Source: Amaranthus tricolor (taxonomy: Eukaryota; Streptophyta; Magnoliopsida; Caryophyllales; Amaranthaceae). Taken from it: a DNA stretch of 64,000 nt. The notes beneath the pieces are model-generated. The model saw only the letters and a program-made list of their open reading frames with translations, was not told where the DNA came from and ran no database searches. The stretch lies in NCBI RefSeq assembly GCF_026212465.1, contig NC_080053.1:16660903-16724902 (forward strand). Direction: 5' to 3'. The position numbers and the translations under genes are program-made. The stretch's first letter is position 1; every line of letters starts with the position of its first letter. This document shows, in pieces, positions 12,128 through 23,569 of the stretch.

Positions 12128-15100
12128 CTACGGCAAGGACGCGAGTACCTCCAATAAGGAAGCTACGAATTTCATCTGTGTTTCCTCGTTTATAGTTGAG
12201 AAAAGCGGCACATGTACAAATAGGGACTTTGTTCCATTTTGCTCCGCGAACCATAGTGAGTGGTAGTAAACGTAGTTACACACGAAGCGACCGGCATCAT
12301 CGGATGTCATCACCTCGTAGCCTTTCTTTGCCAAAGTCAACGTAATCTCCTCAACGGGAAGAGTAGTCTGGATAACACAACAAGAAATTTAAGCAATGGT
12401 AGAAAAAGTGCAGTTCATCGGACTTGTATATATGCATGAAGTGACACCTATGTTTCTTAAGCAAGCAGAAAAATAGTTACTTCCTTGCTTCTACTACTAA
12501 ACAATACACATACACACTATGGCACCATAATTCCTTTTCGAAGCATGGAAACTAATAAACATGCACACTATGGCACCATAATTCCTTTTCGAAGCATGGA
12601 AACTAATAAACATGCACACTATGGTACCGTAATCTGTTTAATCTGTAAGGGGAAACATGGATGAGAAAAAAGAGATTTCAGAACAGCAGATCCTGATGCA
12701 GAGACATGTAAGCTAACTAAACTCCAAACCATAAAAATAGAGCTCTCTGATCAACATCCAAGTCATTGCCTTGTTTGATAAATGGCTTTGGCTTGGCTTT
12801 TTAATTGGTTTTTGCCTTTTGCCGTGTTGGTTGTCAAAACGCCAAAAAAGGCGTTTGGCAGCTTTTTAGCCAACTGAAAAGCTGGCTTTTAAGCCAATGA
12901 CTTTTGGCTTGTTGGCTCACCTTTCTTCTGATAAACAGCCAACAACTATTACTTAATTTACAAAAATCTCCCAAAATAGCTAGTTTATTCTGCTAGCTTA
13001 AGAGCCAACAAAACCGGTCAACTAGTCAAACAAGCTAACTAAAAAACCAACCGTCATTTACCAAACAACATCATTAATCTTCCTATTAGAATGAAAAATA
13101 ACAACTACGGAGAGAACGGGTACTCACAATTAAGCAACACAGCAGATCACTTTTTCACACTCATCCCCAATTTCCCACTAGACTCGTGGTCTCGTGGTCC
13201 AAACACCTCAAACTGACATAGACAAGCTTGAAAAACAAGACAACACAAAATCTAATGACTCTTGTTAGTTTTCATCTCAGTTGGGTTTGTGAAATAAACT
13301 CTCCGATTAACAAGTTGAAATGCTTTTTAATTTTCAGACCCCAAAATTATGAGAAATATCTACCAAATAACAGGTTTTTAAAAGCTCGAAATACAGAATT
13401 CAATTGTCAATTCATCACAATGACTGATCTCGCACTATGTATTTGATAAGATAACACACAACCACTCTTCACCTCACAGTCTATCATCAAAACATTTGTA
13501 TCAGAGTAGAACTGAGAGATTAGAAAAAGCGACATTACCTTTCTTGTTCTCGAAATTTCTCCATCTGTAGGAATAATATGAATTTTCTGCAAGTGATAAA
13601 GAGAAACATTAGGCACTAAAAACCAATTAAAAAACTAAAACACAAGAAAAACAAGTTCCTTAAAATAAATTAATGAGTATAATCAGAGGAATTCTTATAA
13701 CCTGAGGTTTCCATCCCATCTCATCAGGACAACGAAAAGTGGCTTCATTCACTGCCTGATTCTCGATAGCAAAACGTGTAGCACCACTATTTACTCCTAA
13801 ATGCAACTGCCAAAAGAATTAACAAACATTTGAAGGGGCATTAGAGAGCTTATAGCATGAAAGTTTTCAATTCTTCTATTACCTTTAGGTTGGGCCATTG
13901 GGGAGAAGGGGTGTTGGAGAAAGAGTAGTCGATTGAAGAAATTTAAACTTAATAGGTTTCAGTTTATAACTTGATTAATTTTTAAAATAATTTATAAAGT
14001 TAATTCCTATGAGAATAATGAAAATAATAGCATTGATGGCATGTCTTTATAATAAGATTTGCAATGGAAAGATCATTAACAAGGGTATTGTTTAAACTCC
14101 AACAATACCCTTGTTAATGTCTAATATTAAGCTTCAAATTCATTGCATAATTGGAAATTACAACTTCAGAAACAAACTAGAATGTCTAATATTAAGCTGC
14201 TTCCTTTCAATTCTTCCTATATATAGCTTTTAACTGACAACATAAACATCAAAAACACATTAAAAGCTATTTATCTATCAAATTGTGGTCACTCCATTAC
14301 TACGAATAGAAACTTTTTGAAGTTTTACCTTCTAATGAGTGTTGAATTTTGAACAATTTTTTATGGGGATGACAACTTCAAATAAAACCAACAGATCAAG
14401 ACATTATGTGTTTGGAGGTGTCAGCGAAAATTCTAATTATGAAAAAAATTTTACCGGCTAGACCCCACCCGGCTTAACAAAGGTTTTCCATTGCTGCTAA
14501 TGACTAATGGTAGCTTTAAAAGGCATAACGAGACCTAGAATTAAAAGGTTCCCAAGTCCCACCACTTCTTGATCTTGATCTGTAGGGTAGAGCACTATTT
14601 GAGTAATCATATCATAAGGTTTAGAGAGGCAATGCCAGCCCATTAAAAATAATCCACAATTGAAGGCTTTATTTGGAAAGGTGAATCAAATCTCATGGCA
14701 GCATGATTTCAAAGTACCAAATAGCCAAAACTAGTGTGCACAAGTCAAACAAAGCACTCTTAATGGTTGAAATAATTCAGAGCGAAGTAGATAACCATAG
14801 AGAAAACTCAACACTTGCACATTTTTTTTTTCCGAAAAGTGGGATATTTATTCAAACAAAAGAATTGAAACAGCGAAAACTTGGACCGCCGGCATAAAAG
14901 AATCCGGAGAGCAGAAAAAGCCATAGAAACCAAGACCCAGCACTGCAACACACCACACAAAAGCAAGTGGGTTTTATACAACACCAGTACTAAAAAAAAC
15001 ACCAGCCTAAAACTATACAAACTAAACTAACAAAACCTACCAAAAAAACAACAAAAACAATACACTTGCACATATAGATATACAGATATACACATGAAAA

Positions 15101-15479
15101 ATGCGACAATTTTTCACATAAATAAGGGACAAATGTGGATAACCTCAATCACCTATTCTGCATGATAGACTATTTGAAAAACTATGTAAAGGATAGAGCA
15201 ACATACCCAAATTACTTTCCCAGAGTTTGGCAATTCTGAATCATTCCCGGCGATGGCAGATTGCAGGGTCTGATAAAGGGGAACAACCGCACCGTGTCCT
15301 GCAGTCTCAAGAACATTGCAGCTCCCTAAAACTAACCCTTTTGGTAACCCTTTCTTCTCCATGTACTCTTTCAGATTACGCACAATCGTTTCTGTTGGAT
15401 TTTCCACAACTCCATGGAACTTCTTAAAACCAGTCACGTAAACTGTTACTGGTGATGGAGCTGGACCTTCTGAACCCAT
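12128..15479 (-). CDS. Pyroglutamyl-peptidase I-like protein (peptidase C15), four exons
   Basis: The predicted cytosolic cysteine peptidase removes N-terminal pyroglutamate from peptides. Exons in transcript order are 15479-15207, 13806-13702, 13586-13539 and 12367-12128. All junctions are in phase 0 with GT...AG introns (donors GTATGT, GTTATA and GTAATG). They encode 221 residues, the usual size of plant C15 proteins. The start MGSEGPAPSPVTVYVTGFKK fits the family. Family alignment places the catalytic triad at Glu106 (FAIENQAVNE), Cys172 (DAGRFVCNYVYYH) and His194 (SLFVHVPLF), all present. There is no signal peptide. The gene is the only intact coding unit here. Intron 1 (1400 bp) and intron 3 (1171 bp) contain repeats, but all splice sites are preserved. 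Exon boundaries are my inference from the sequence and family conservation. Confidence 0.93.
12513..12634. repeat. 51-bp tandem repeat in intron 3 of the peptidase gene
   Basis: Units start with CACACTATGG at 12513, 12564 and 12615. The first two are virtually identical and the third is partial and diverged (ATGGTACCG). It lies wholly within intron 3. Confidence 0.9.
12771..13068. mobile_element. MITE-like inverted-repeat element in intron 3 of the peptidase gene
   Basis: The left end TTGTTTGATAAATGGCTTTG pairs with the reverse complement of the right end, TTGTTTGGTAAATGACGGTT. Internal GGCTTT/AAGCC repeats add more self-complementarity. The element is 298 bp and non-coding. I cannot define a target duplication, so the superfamily is open (hAT-like termini are possible). 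Confidence 0.6.
14074..14119. repeat. Perfect 19-bp inverted repeat (hairpin) in intron 1 of the peptidase gene
   Basis: CATTAACAAGGGTATTGTT at 14074-14092 is followed by an 8-base loop and its exact reverse complement at 14101-14119. A direct repeat AATGTCTAATATTAAGCT begins near 14116 and recurs near 14180. Confidence 0.85.
14823..15061 (-). mobile_element. 5'-truncated LINE 3' end inserted in intron 1 of the peptidase gene
   Basis: A 239-bp insert is flanked by the exact 12-bp duplication ACACTTGCACAT (14811-14822 and 15062-15073). On the minus strand it ends GAATAAATATCCCACTTTTC and a poly-A tail. Variable-length target duplication plus a 3' poly-A is the signature of target-primed reverse transcription. 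With no tRNA-like promoter boxes, a truncated LINE is more likely than a SINE. It is antisense relative to + and co-directional with the host gene. Confidence 0.78.
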
Positions 15480-16990
15480 GATCCAATAATCAATAAACTA
15501 TTAACAAATCTTACACCACCCAAATGGATTATAATGATCAATAACCTGCATCATAAGACATTCGTTTAGCTTGATAGCAGAAATTTGCAAAATTATTCAC
15601 TTCTAGAATTATAGCATTGTTTAAATTGTAATGTAATACAAACAAAATCAGATTTTATACTACTACAACAACAAAATCGGGATAGGAGTTTCTAAATGGT
15701 ATGCTTATACAGCTTCAACAATCTCATTTTCTTCACAAAATTCAATCTCATTTTCTTCACAAAATTCATTCCAATGCATTACCATTTGAACATGTGCTAT
15801 TAGGAGGTAATGGAAAATTGTATTGAAAAAAACTTTTTTATAATCAAACTTTCATTATCATGGGAATGGCATGATACATATCATGAAAATTTACACTATA
15901 AATCATTCTTACTCCCACCATTTAGTATTGATTAACAAACGGGACGTTAGAGTATCAACTATAAGTACAACAATTGAATGATTATGCAATCCATATTGGA
16001 CAAAAATGCTTTGTATGAAAAACCATAACTAGAATGTATCAATCAAAACAAATTTACGCAAAGGGAATAGATATTGTGCAAACCATATATTCAAATTTTA
16101 ACATGTCGAATTGATGATTGGAGGGTCGAACCTAAAACCGCAAGATCAATGGATCAAGTGTTGGTAACATCAGCAAATTTTAGTGGGGTTATTGTAATAG
16201 TAGTCTTATTCATCATGTAAGTATTACAAAGGACACATATAGAACTCAACCACAGCCTAAAGCTTTCAATTGCAAAGAAATACTCACTTGAAAAGAATAC
16301 AGAAATCCAATGATACACTCTTAAATCCAATTAAAAGTCTTTCTTCAAATATAATCTTCTAACTAAAATTTTAACCTAATATAATGATGGCACAAGCAAA
16401 AATTCTCAAATATGCTTGAGCTGTTAAAACTCAACAGAAAATGAAACAAACGTGATTAGAGTAAAATATACCACTTCTCAATCTCATAAGCACAGTAATC
16501 ATGCTATGGAAATAACTAATTTCTGAGAAACAGGCTATAACTGAATAAATTATAATTAAATTCACAATTATGCCATTTTCATCCCAAAAAACAGCATTTT
16601 AAAGTGCCAGTGACAAAATTTAAATTAAATAAAGAAATATAAGAGAAAACAATACCATAACAAATCAAATCAAGACTCTGATCCAAAATTAAACAAAAAC
16701 CCAGAAATAATGAAAGCAATTAAAGAAAAAAATAATCATTCCAAAACCCAAAACCCAAAATCCATAAAAAATTAAGTGGCAATTAAAGATCCAAAACCTA
16801 AAAATTCAAACCTGTAAAAAGACTAAAAGTTTAAAAGAAAGAGATCAAAAGAAAGACATAAGCTTTGAATACCTGTTTATAAGAAGAACAATAATGAAGT
16901 GAAGAGGGCTGATAAACTTGGTATAAAATAATAGAGACAACCACCAATCTTATCTGGTTTTGGTTTGATTAATATGATATGATGAAAGAT
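15480..16990 (-). other. 5' UTR and probable 5' UTR intron of the peptidase gene
   Basis: Upstream of the ATG at 15477-15479 the minus strand has a plausible acceptor (ATGATGCAG, exon resuming at 15545) and a plausible donor (AAACAG|GTATTC, exon ending at 16873). A 1.3-kb leader intron would place the first exon at about 16873-16990. The sequence is otherwise A/T-rich without open frames. This is inference from splice consensus only. Confidence 0.4.
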
Positions 16991-17268
16991 TCCAATGAGG
17001 TGGAGTTGAAGAAAAATAAATGAATGTATAATAATTATTATTAATATATACAAGTAGAAAACGTGGATGATTGGGTGTTTGAGGATGATAATGAATAAGT
17101 CACTTTCTAAGCCCCTTGAAAGTCTATCTATCTATTGTATTTGTGTTAAAGAACTGTGTGATAAAGGTTTAATAATTTTACCAATTCTACGTGCTGAAAA
17201 GTAAAGATATAGATCACATAATATTGGGGCAAGTTTTTGGATGTAATTTTTTCCTCAAGCTAAGCTTT

Positions 17269-17810
17269 GTTTGGACGGATGAAAATAAAGAAAAGAAAAA
17301 AATATAATTTAAAGGAATAAAAATTTGTTTGTTTGGACAATAACAAAGAGGAAAAGAAGTTGAAGAGTTTAAGTCTTTTAATTTTATTAAGATTTAATTA
17401 ATTATCTCCATAAGAAGAAAAATATGAAAGGAAAATCAAATTATTTTCTTTCCCTTTCCTTGCTATACAAATAAAAGGTAAAAATAAAAGGACACTCCCA
17501 GTATTCTGCACAAGGCAGAGTCCGGGTGGCGGGTTTTTCATTTTCCTGAAAGATGCAGACAAATCATACCTCTTTATCCAAAGAGAGAGTAAAGAGAGAT
17601 GCGCACAATCAGGAAACCTCCAACTAATACTGACGCCCAGTAAGGGGTTGAAACCCAAAAATGCTACTCCACATGCGAATGCTCTATCCATTGAGCTACA
17701 AGCGCTTTTGGTATATAAATAATGTAATCTTTTACTCTTTTTCTTTCCCTTTCTTTCCTTTCCTTCCTCTTCCTTTATGTTCCCTCTTAATTTTCTATCT
17801 AAACATTGTG
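17269..17810. mobile_element. MITE-like element, GTTTGGA family, copy 2, interrupted by a SINE
   Basis: The left end TTTGTTTGGACGGATGAAAA and right end TTTTCTATCTAAACATTGTG are roughly inverted, with purine-rich left and pyrimidine-rich right halves as in 11341-11640. Both copies also repeat GTTTGGA about 50-70 bp inside the left end. Without the SINE at 17475-17711 it would be about 300 bp, the size of copy 1. Confidence 0.55.
17475..17711 (-). mobile_element. tRNA-derived SINE, copy 1
   Basis: The minus strand begins with a tRNA-like head. The A box TAGCTCAATGG is at 17699-17689 and a B-box-like GGGTTTCAACCC at 17656-17645, about 35 bases apart as in tRNA promoters. It ends in a T-rich tail (CCTTTTATTTTTACC). 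An 11-bp near-match duplication flanks it: TATACAAATAA at 17464-17474 and TATATAAATAA at 17712-17722. The body is clearly related along its whole length to 29280-29506 on the other strand. It is not a functional tRNA gene. Confidence 0.85.
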
Positions 17811-18507
17811 TTAAAGTTGAAATACGCTAAATAATTTCTATATAGCAGAACACGAGGCAATTTTTCTTTTAGTATATATTGTGAACTGAACTCCTATCAC
17901 AATCATAAAAGTGAAAGTTCTCAACCAATAATCTAAGTGATAATTCTTTCTGAATATATTATTTTGAATTGGGTTAATTTCGAATCTTGTATGTATATAT
18001 TTGATTTTATTTTTTATAAATGAGTTATTTTAAATGAAGTTAAAATACATTAAATTTTGTTTAATCGGAGTAAATTTGAACAAAATTTGTTTAGGCTATA
18101 TGATTTGTCATTGTCCAACAAGGATAGGAGGAGTAACAATTTTGGTTGTATTCGAATTCTGAAAATATCAAAATGGTATTATAATTTTGTGTATATTTGA
18201 TGAATAAAGACTACCACTAGCTTTGATTTTATTGAGAGGTTAAGTTCAATTCAATGGTAGGAGCCCTCATGTTTATTAGAAGTTGGGACCTGAGAAGTTT
18301 TTCCTTTTTTTTTTTTTTGAAATGAGGTAATGAAAGAGAAGTTTGTTATGTAAATATCAAGATAATTTGACTTTTAATATATGTCCTAAAATTTTGTCGA
18401 CCAAGAATACTAGGTGCGGCCGAAACAGTATTGGCCAAGGTGTTCAAATGTGACTTGATCTCAAAATCCCAATTGGTACCAAAATTATCCAACTCGAAAA
18501 TATATAT
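17811..18507. other. AT-rich intergenic sequence
   Basis: I see no gene, RNA gene or defined repeat here. Confidence 0.5.
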
Positions 18508-18810
18508 TCCCTCCGTTTTTTTTAATCTTTTATTTTAGGTTTTATTACATATATTAAGAAAGATAGAATGTTTAGGTTATAGTGGGTATTGTTTTAATTA
18601 AATAGTAGTGTAAAGTAATGATTGTATTAGAAGTATGAGGTTGTAGTGAGTATTATTTTAATTAAATAATAGTGTGAAGTAATGATTGTATTGAAAGTAT
18701 GAGAGAAAAAATAATTATAAATAAAAGAAAAGGGGTACATTAAAAAAAAGGGGGTTTAAGGGTTAAAAGTGGGATAAAAACTTTCTAAAAATAGAAAGTA
18801 TTCTAAAGTG
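18508..18810. mobile_element. Partial Stowaway-like MITE with an internal 66-bp duplication
   Basis: The left end ATTCCCTCCGTTTTTTTTAA resembles the CTCCCTCCGT terminus of mariner/Stowaway MITEs, but no matching right end is found. Inside, a segment of about 65 bp (18573-18637) is repeated immediately with a few changes (18638-18703). Each unit contains TTTTAATTAAATA and AAGTAATGATTGTATT. Confidence 0.5.
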
Positions 18811-19020
18811 AAAGATCTTTTAAAACTATCCGTTATAGTAATGTGAAAGATAAAAATTTTAGTAACACTATGAAGAACTTTATAAATAAATTAACAAGAT
18901 TTACCATGAAACTGATATCAATTATAAATCCATAAATACATTACAAAAATTCTTATATCTTAATAACATATTAAAGTATATAATATTAAATTTATTTTGC
19001 TAGCTCTTCTCCTTCTTTTA

Positions 19021-20022
19021 TGATCCAAATATGCCTGGATCAGGTGTTAATGCAATGTAAGGGTTGGACAATGATCCAGTTATAAATAGGCCACAAGCAA
19101 AGACAAACATTGAGGACCATAATTGGATCAATATATCTGACGAAGGCTGACATTGAAGCCCTACAAACTGCTGTTAGAATCCAAACTGAGCCAAGCATGA
19201 ACGAAAAAGTATCTCAAGACCAAGAAGGAGCCGAGGAAGACCTTCCAGCATCAATCAGCCAAAACAGAAGCCATAGCAAGTATAAACAAACAAGGAAACA
19301 AGCAGCAAGGCAATCTGTCTGTCAGCAGACCTTGTGAGACACATGGAACCGAAACTAGTGCACCAAGGAACTGAAAAATCCAAGGGAGAGCATCTCTATA
19401 CATGGAACAAGGAGCCAAGGCCCAAGGATAGTACTACTGGTTCACACAGAGCCCATGATTCCAGCCCCAAAGTCTTGTGTTCACTAGATTTTATTAAAGG
19501 CTAATTCCAGTTATACTTGTGCATAGTTTTAATTCTGTTTTGTTCTCTTGTTTAGCACGTGACTTTTAATGATGGGCTTAGGGAGTTAGTTAAGTTTGTT
19601 AGGCTCAGTAATCGTCATTGGAGTCCTATATAAAGGGATCCCCTCATTTGTATAATTGATGGAGATTTGTTCAATAAACATAATTCAGAGTAATTGCTTG
19701 CAATTGTTCAAAGGGAAATACTGGTGTAAATCTGTCTTGGGTGAATCTTTTGTGAATGAAGCAAAGGAAACATTCAGTCTTTCCACAAGAATTAAGAGAC
19801 TGAATCTTAATTTGAGTGTGAGGTAGAGGCCAACTAATTGAGTGAAGATCGTTTGTCTCTGTCCAAGGCACAAAACCATTCCTTGGAATTGTTTTGGCCA
19901 ACCTTCTGTTTTCATTCAAAACAAAAGGCTTGTGTGTGTATCTCTGTGTCAAGATCAGTCTTGGCATTATTCTTGGAAGGATTTATCAGGTTCTTGAAGT
20001 ATTCAACCCTATATTCGCATCA
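19021..20022 (+). mobile_element. Solo LTR 1 (1002 bp)
   Basis: It starts TGATCCAAAT and ends TATTCGCATCA, with an exact 5-bp duplication TTTTA at 19016-19020 and 20023-20027. A TATA box (TATATAAA, 19627-19634) and an AATAAA signal (19673-19678) sit in the U3/R order expected for the + strand. No internal domain or second LTR is present, so it is best read as the product of LTR-LTR recombination. The short open frames in it show no known protein. Confidence 0.82.
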
Positions 20023-20029
20023 TTTTATA

Positions 20030-20530
20030 AGAGATATTAAATTTATTTTGCTCTTTATAAGGGAGTATTTAGCTTTCACATTGTTTTTCAAATAATGTGG
20101 CACACAATTAATTTTTCTAGCTCTTCCCTCTTCTTTTTATAATACGACACTTGATTTTCATTTTTTTTCTTCAAGCAATGTGTAGGACAAAATTTCTTTT
20201 GATAATTTGTTCTTCTTCCTTGTGTCTTTAATAAGGATTTTAAGAAAGCATTAGACTTATAATTTATTTTCTAAGCCATGTGGTAAAACATTTGTTTGGT
20301 TATTTTCCAAGCAATATGAATATTCTTTTTTTAATATTTTAGAATTAGTTTACCTATTGTTTCTTCCTTTTCTTATACTTACATTGTGTTGCACAAGCAT
20401 TATGAGACAAAATTTATTTTGCTATTGTTCTCTTTGTTTTATTTCAAAAGAAAATTCCATGTGCAGTGTGGAACAAAATTTGTTTTACTATTTTCTTTCA
20501 TTTGTTTTATAGGGAACTTTATTTCAAGTG
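20030..20530. repeat. Degenerate repeats around an AAGCAATGTGNNACAAAATTT-like core
   Basis: Variants occur near 20090, 20174, 20272, 20393 and 20457, each followed by a T-rich stretch with TTTTGCTATT-like sequence. A related block (TTAAATTTATTTTGCTAGCT) lies just left of solo LTR 1 near 18988, so the LTR may have inserted into this array. The spacing is irregular. Confidence 0.45.
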
Positions 20531-22670
20531 TAAATGATAACTTTTAAAAATTTCTTTATTTTATAACTCCCTATGAAAAAGAATATTACCCTCATTTTCA
20601 GTACAAGAGAAAATTATCAAATCATATTAAAAAGAGTCGTAATTCTTGACTTTTTATAGATTCTCATATTCATATTTTTTTTATTAATTTATTTAATTAT
20701 AAAAGTATATCAATATAATTAAAGCTAAATATAAATGATGGCTTTTAAACATAATGGACATCATCATCATCAATCCGCTATACCGCTCGAAAATAAGGTT
20801 TGGGTGAGAAAATTTAATAGACAATTCATACTTGTACTAGATAAATATAGTCAATTTTACCCCTAAAAAGTAAGAGCCTTACATAAACATGATAGACAAT
20901 ATATGTAAAATGTGAGTATCCTTTTATCACTCTATGAAAGATTTACACTCATCATTTATTAATGTAGGACAAAGTTATAAAATCATATTTAGAAGACTTG
21001 TAGTTTTTGATTTCTTGTAAAGTACCACATTGATTTTTTTAGTTGAATTTATTAATTATAAAACATACTCTAGAAATTGAGTTTTGATTATTGAACTTTG
21101 AAGTATAATTGATTTATATTTTATTATATTATTTTACTGTTAGTCTAATAGAGTAAAAATATTTTCATAAATAAACTTTTATAAATATATAGTATCATAA
21201 ATATCAAAAGTATCAACTTGATACTTTGTTATATAAAAAATATAGTCATATACACTATAAACGTTTGTTAAGCCAACCCTATAACCTTTTGAACTATTAG
21301 AGGTAAACAATTCTGAAACCCAACATTATTATAAAACTGATTTGAAAAGTAATTTTCAACAAATAACAATTATGTCCTCTATCAAAACTATAGAACAAAT
21401 TGATCTGATGCAACCAATAAAACAACTAACTGTAATTATTTTTTTCGTAAATAACTAAGCCTACATGAATTAAAAAGCCAACTATCAATTTAATCTGATA
21501 TTGACATGCTTAATAGAACTCAGAAACTGACTCCTATTGGAAAAGTAAAATCCATACCCGATTTGTGCTTGAGAAACTAAACTAATTATAGACCAATGAC
21601 AACCCGAGCCTGATTGATGCTTGACTCAAATTTCAATTGATAACGAACCTATGCAAACCCAATTGAGTCCAAACTTACCGCAAATCACAACACAAACTAA
21701 GTTAGGAATGAATCATTAAAATCGTCACATAAAAAGTAAATGAATAGAACATAAAACAAACCAATGCTTATGACAAAAAGAGATCAAAAATCAGTCATGA
21801 GTTAGTTAAGTGATTAAGTGATTTCTCTTTTATCTTTATAATAGTAATTTAATCCTTACTATTTTAATTAAAATTTAAATAGTTTTCCCCTCCCTTGAAG
21901 AAATTCTTTAACCTAACTCTAAATAAAAAAAATATAGAAAGAAAATTAAATTATGTAAAAGTATGAGTTGCACATATTATGAATGCTTGGGTCATGTTTT
22001 GGGTTACATCATGAGGCCATGATGTATAAACTGATCAAATATTTATCTCAATATGTGTATAAAATTGATATAATTATAATATTTTTACTATATTTTACAC
22101 AACTTAATTTGAAAGTGGTTTCTAATCAAATAGTCGGAAATATAATCAAAACCGACTTGGATCTAAATTTCCTCATATATGAATGCCAACAAGAAAAATG
22201 TGTATAATATGGAAATTATAGTTTAAGTCAGGATAAGTTTAGATTAAAGTTAACTCAGTGATGGATTACACCTTATTGTTTAAGGGTAAGATCTTTCTAC
22301 TAATTTCTACATCTTGTTTAAGTATTTTTGTAACATCAAAAGTTCTTAAATAATGATTTATCGTATGAAATTACAAAAAAGATACTAAATAGATTTTTTT
22401 TCCTCTCTAAAATATTTGTTTGCTCGATACTTCCCTTAATCACAAATTCCAACTACTCTTTGAGTAAAAGAGTAAAAAAAATAAATAAATAAATAAATAA
22501 AATGACCGAATTTAAATTCACTCAAACCTTCACAAAAATATTACTTTTTGGAGTTTCAAACGTTAGATTGTGTTAAAATTTAGAGAACTTATTACTAAAA
22601 ACACAGGATCGTATTTTGATTGATTGAATTGTAATTTAGAACTTTGATTTATCGGATACACCTAAATAAA
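20531..22670. other. AT-rich intergenic sequence
   Basis: No gene, RNA gene or bounded element found. It includes a short (ATAA)n run near 22480-22500. The open frame at 21983-22207 has no recognisable features. Confidence 0.5.
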
Positions 22671-22946
22671 AAAATTTTACAGGTCTTCTCTTTAAGGACT
22701 GGTTTTCTAAAGAGGACTATCAATAATCCAGCCCAAATTTAATGTATGTTAATTTAAAAAAATTGTTACTAAAATCAAAAAAACAAAAGCGCGCGTGTGA
22801 ATGGAATATGAAAAGTCACATATTATATTTGGGGGTTATGACAACATTTGTTTGAGATTATAACATAATATATTTGGTATTATGACAACATATGTATGGG
22901 GGTTATAAGATAACTTATTTGGGGTTATAACATAATATATTTGGAG

Positions 22947-23027
<81 letters not shown>

Positions 23028-23569
23028 TATAATATAATATATATGAGGTTATAACGACATACATTTGTAGTCATAACATAATATATTTGAGGTTATAATA
23101 TAATATAACAGCATATATCTGCGGTTATAACATAATATATTTGGTGTTATAAAAATACTATACCCCAAAAAAAGACCATTATATACCCAACTATATAATT
23201 TTAAGACCCCCAAATACATAATACTATAACCCCAAACACATTCCATTATATACCCAAATATATAATTTTATAATTCCGAACACAAACCATTATATACCCA
23301 ACTATATAATGTTATAACCCCAAACACAGATCATTATATACCGAAATATATAATACTATAACCCCAAACACATAATATTATAAACCTAAACACAAACCAT
23401 TATATACCCAACTATGTAATGTGATAATCTCAAACACAGATTATTATATACGTAACTATACGCACGTGTTTAGAAAGTTTTGATTAATTTTTCTTTTTTT
23501 TAAATTAAAAATTAGACCGGCCCACACTTAAGACGTCTCTTTTAGAGACGGTCTCAAGTAAAAATTTTT
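22671..23569. mobile_element. Minisatellite-cored inverted-repeat element D
   Basis: The left terminus AAATTTTTACAGGTCTTCTC and the reverse complement of the right terminus, AAAAATTTTTACTTGAGACC, are similar. The right end carries AGAGACGGTCTC. The interior is a minisatellite of GGTTATAACATAATATATTTG units. They run in one orientation to about 23150 and then inverted (ATTATATACCCAACTATATA) to 23460. A (TA)n tract (22949-23022) sits in the first half. Confidence 0.55.
22949..23022. repeat. (TA)n microsatellite
   Basis: About 74 bp of TA dinucleotides within the GGTTATAA minisatellite, probably grown from the AT-rich repeat unit. Confidence 0.95.

Noticed and set aside
12024..12266. 80-residue + strand open frame overlapping the last peptidase exon
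   Set aside because: Antisense shadow of a conserved exon.
14808..15020. 70-residue minus-strand open frame
   Set aside because: It lies in the LINE 3' end within an intron and lacks any recognised domain.
17645..17711. tRNA-like sequence with A and B boxes
   Set aside because: It is the head of a SINE with a body and flanking duplication; the cloverleaf is not intact.
19671..20095. Several short open frames on both strands
   Set aside because: They fall inside solo LTR 1 and its flank, overlap each other, and have no domain similarity.
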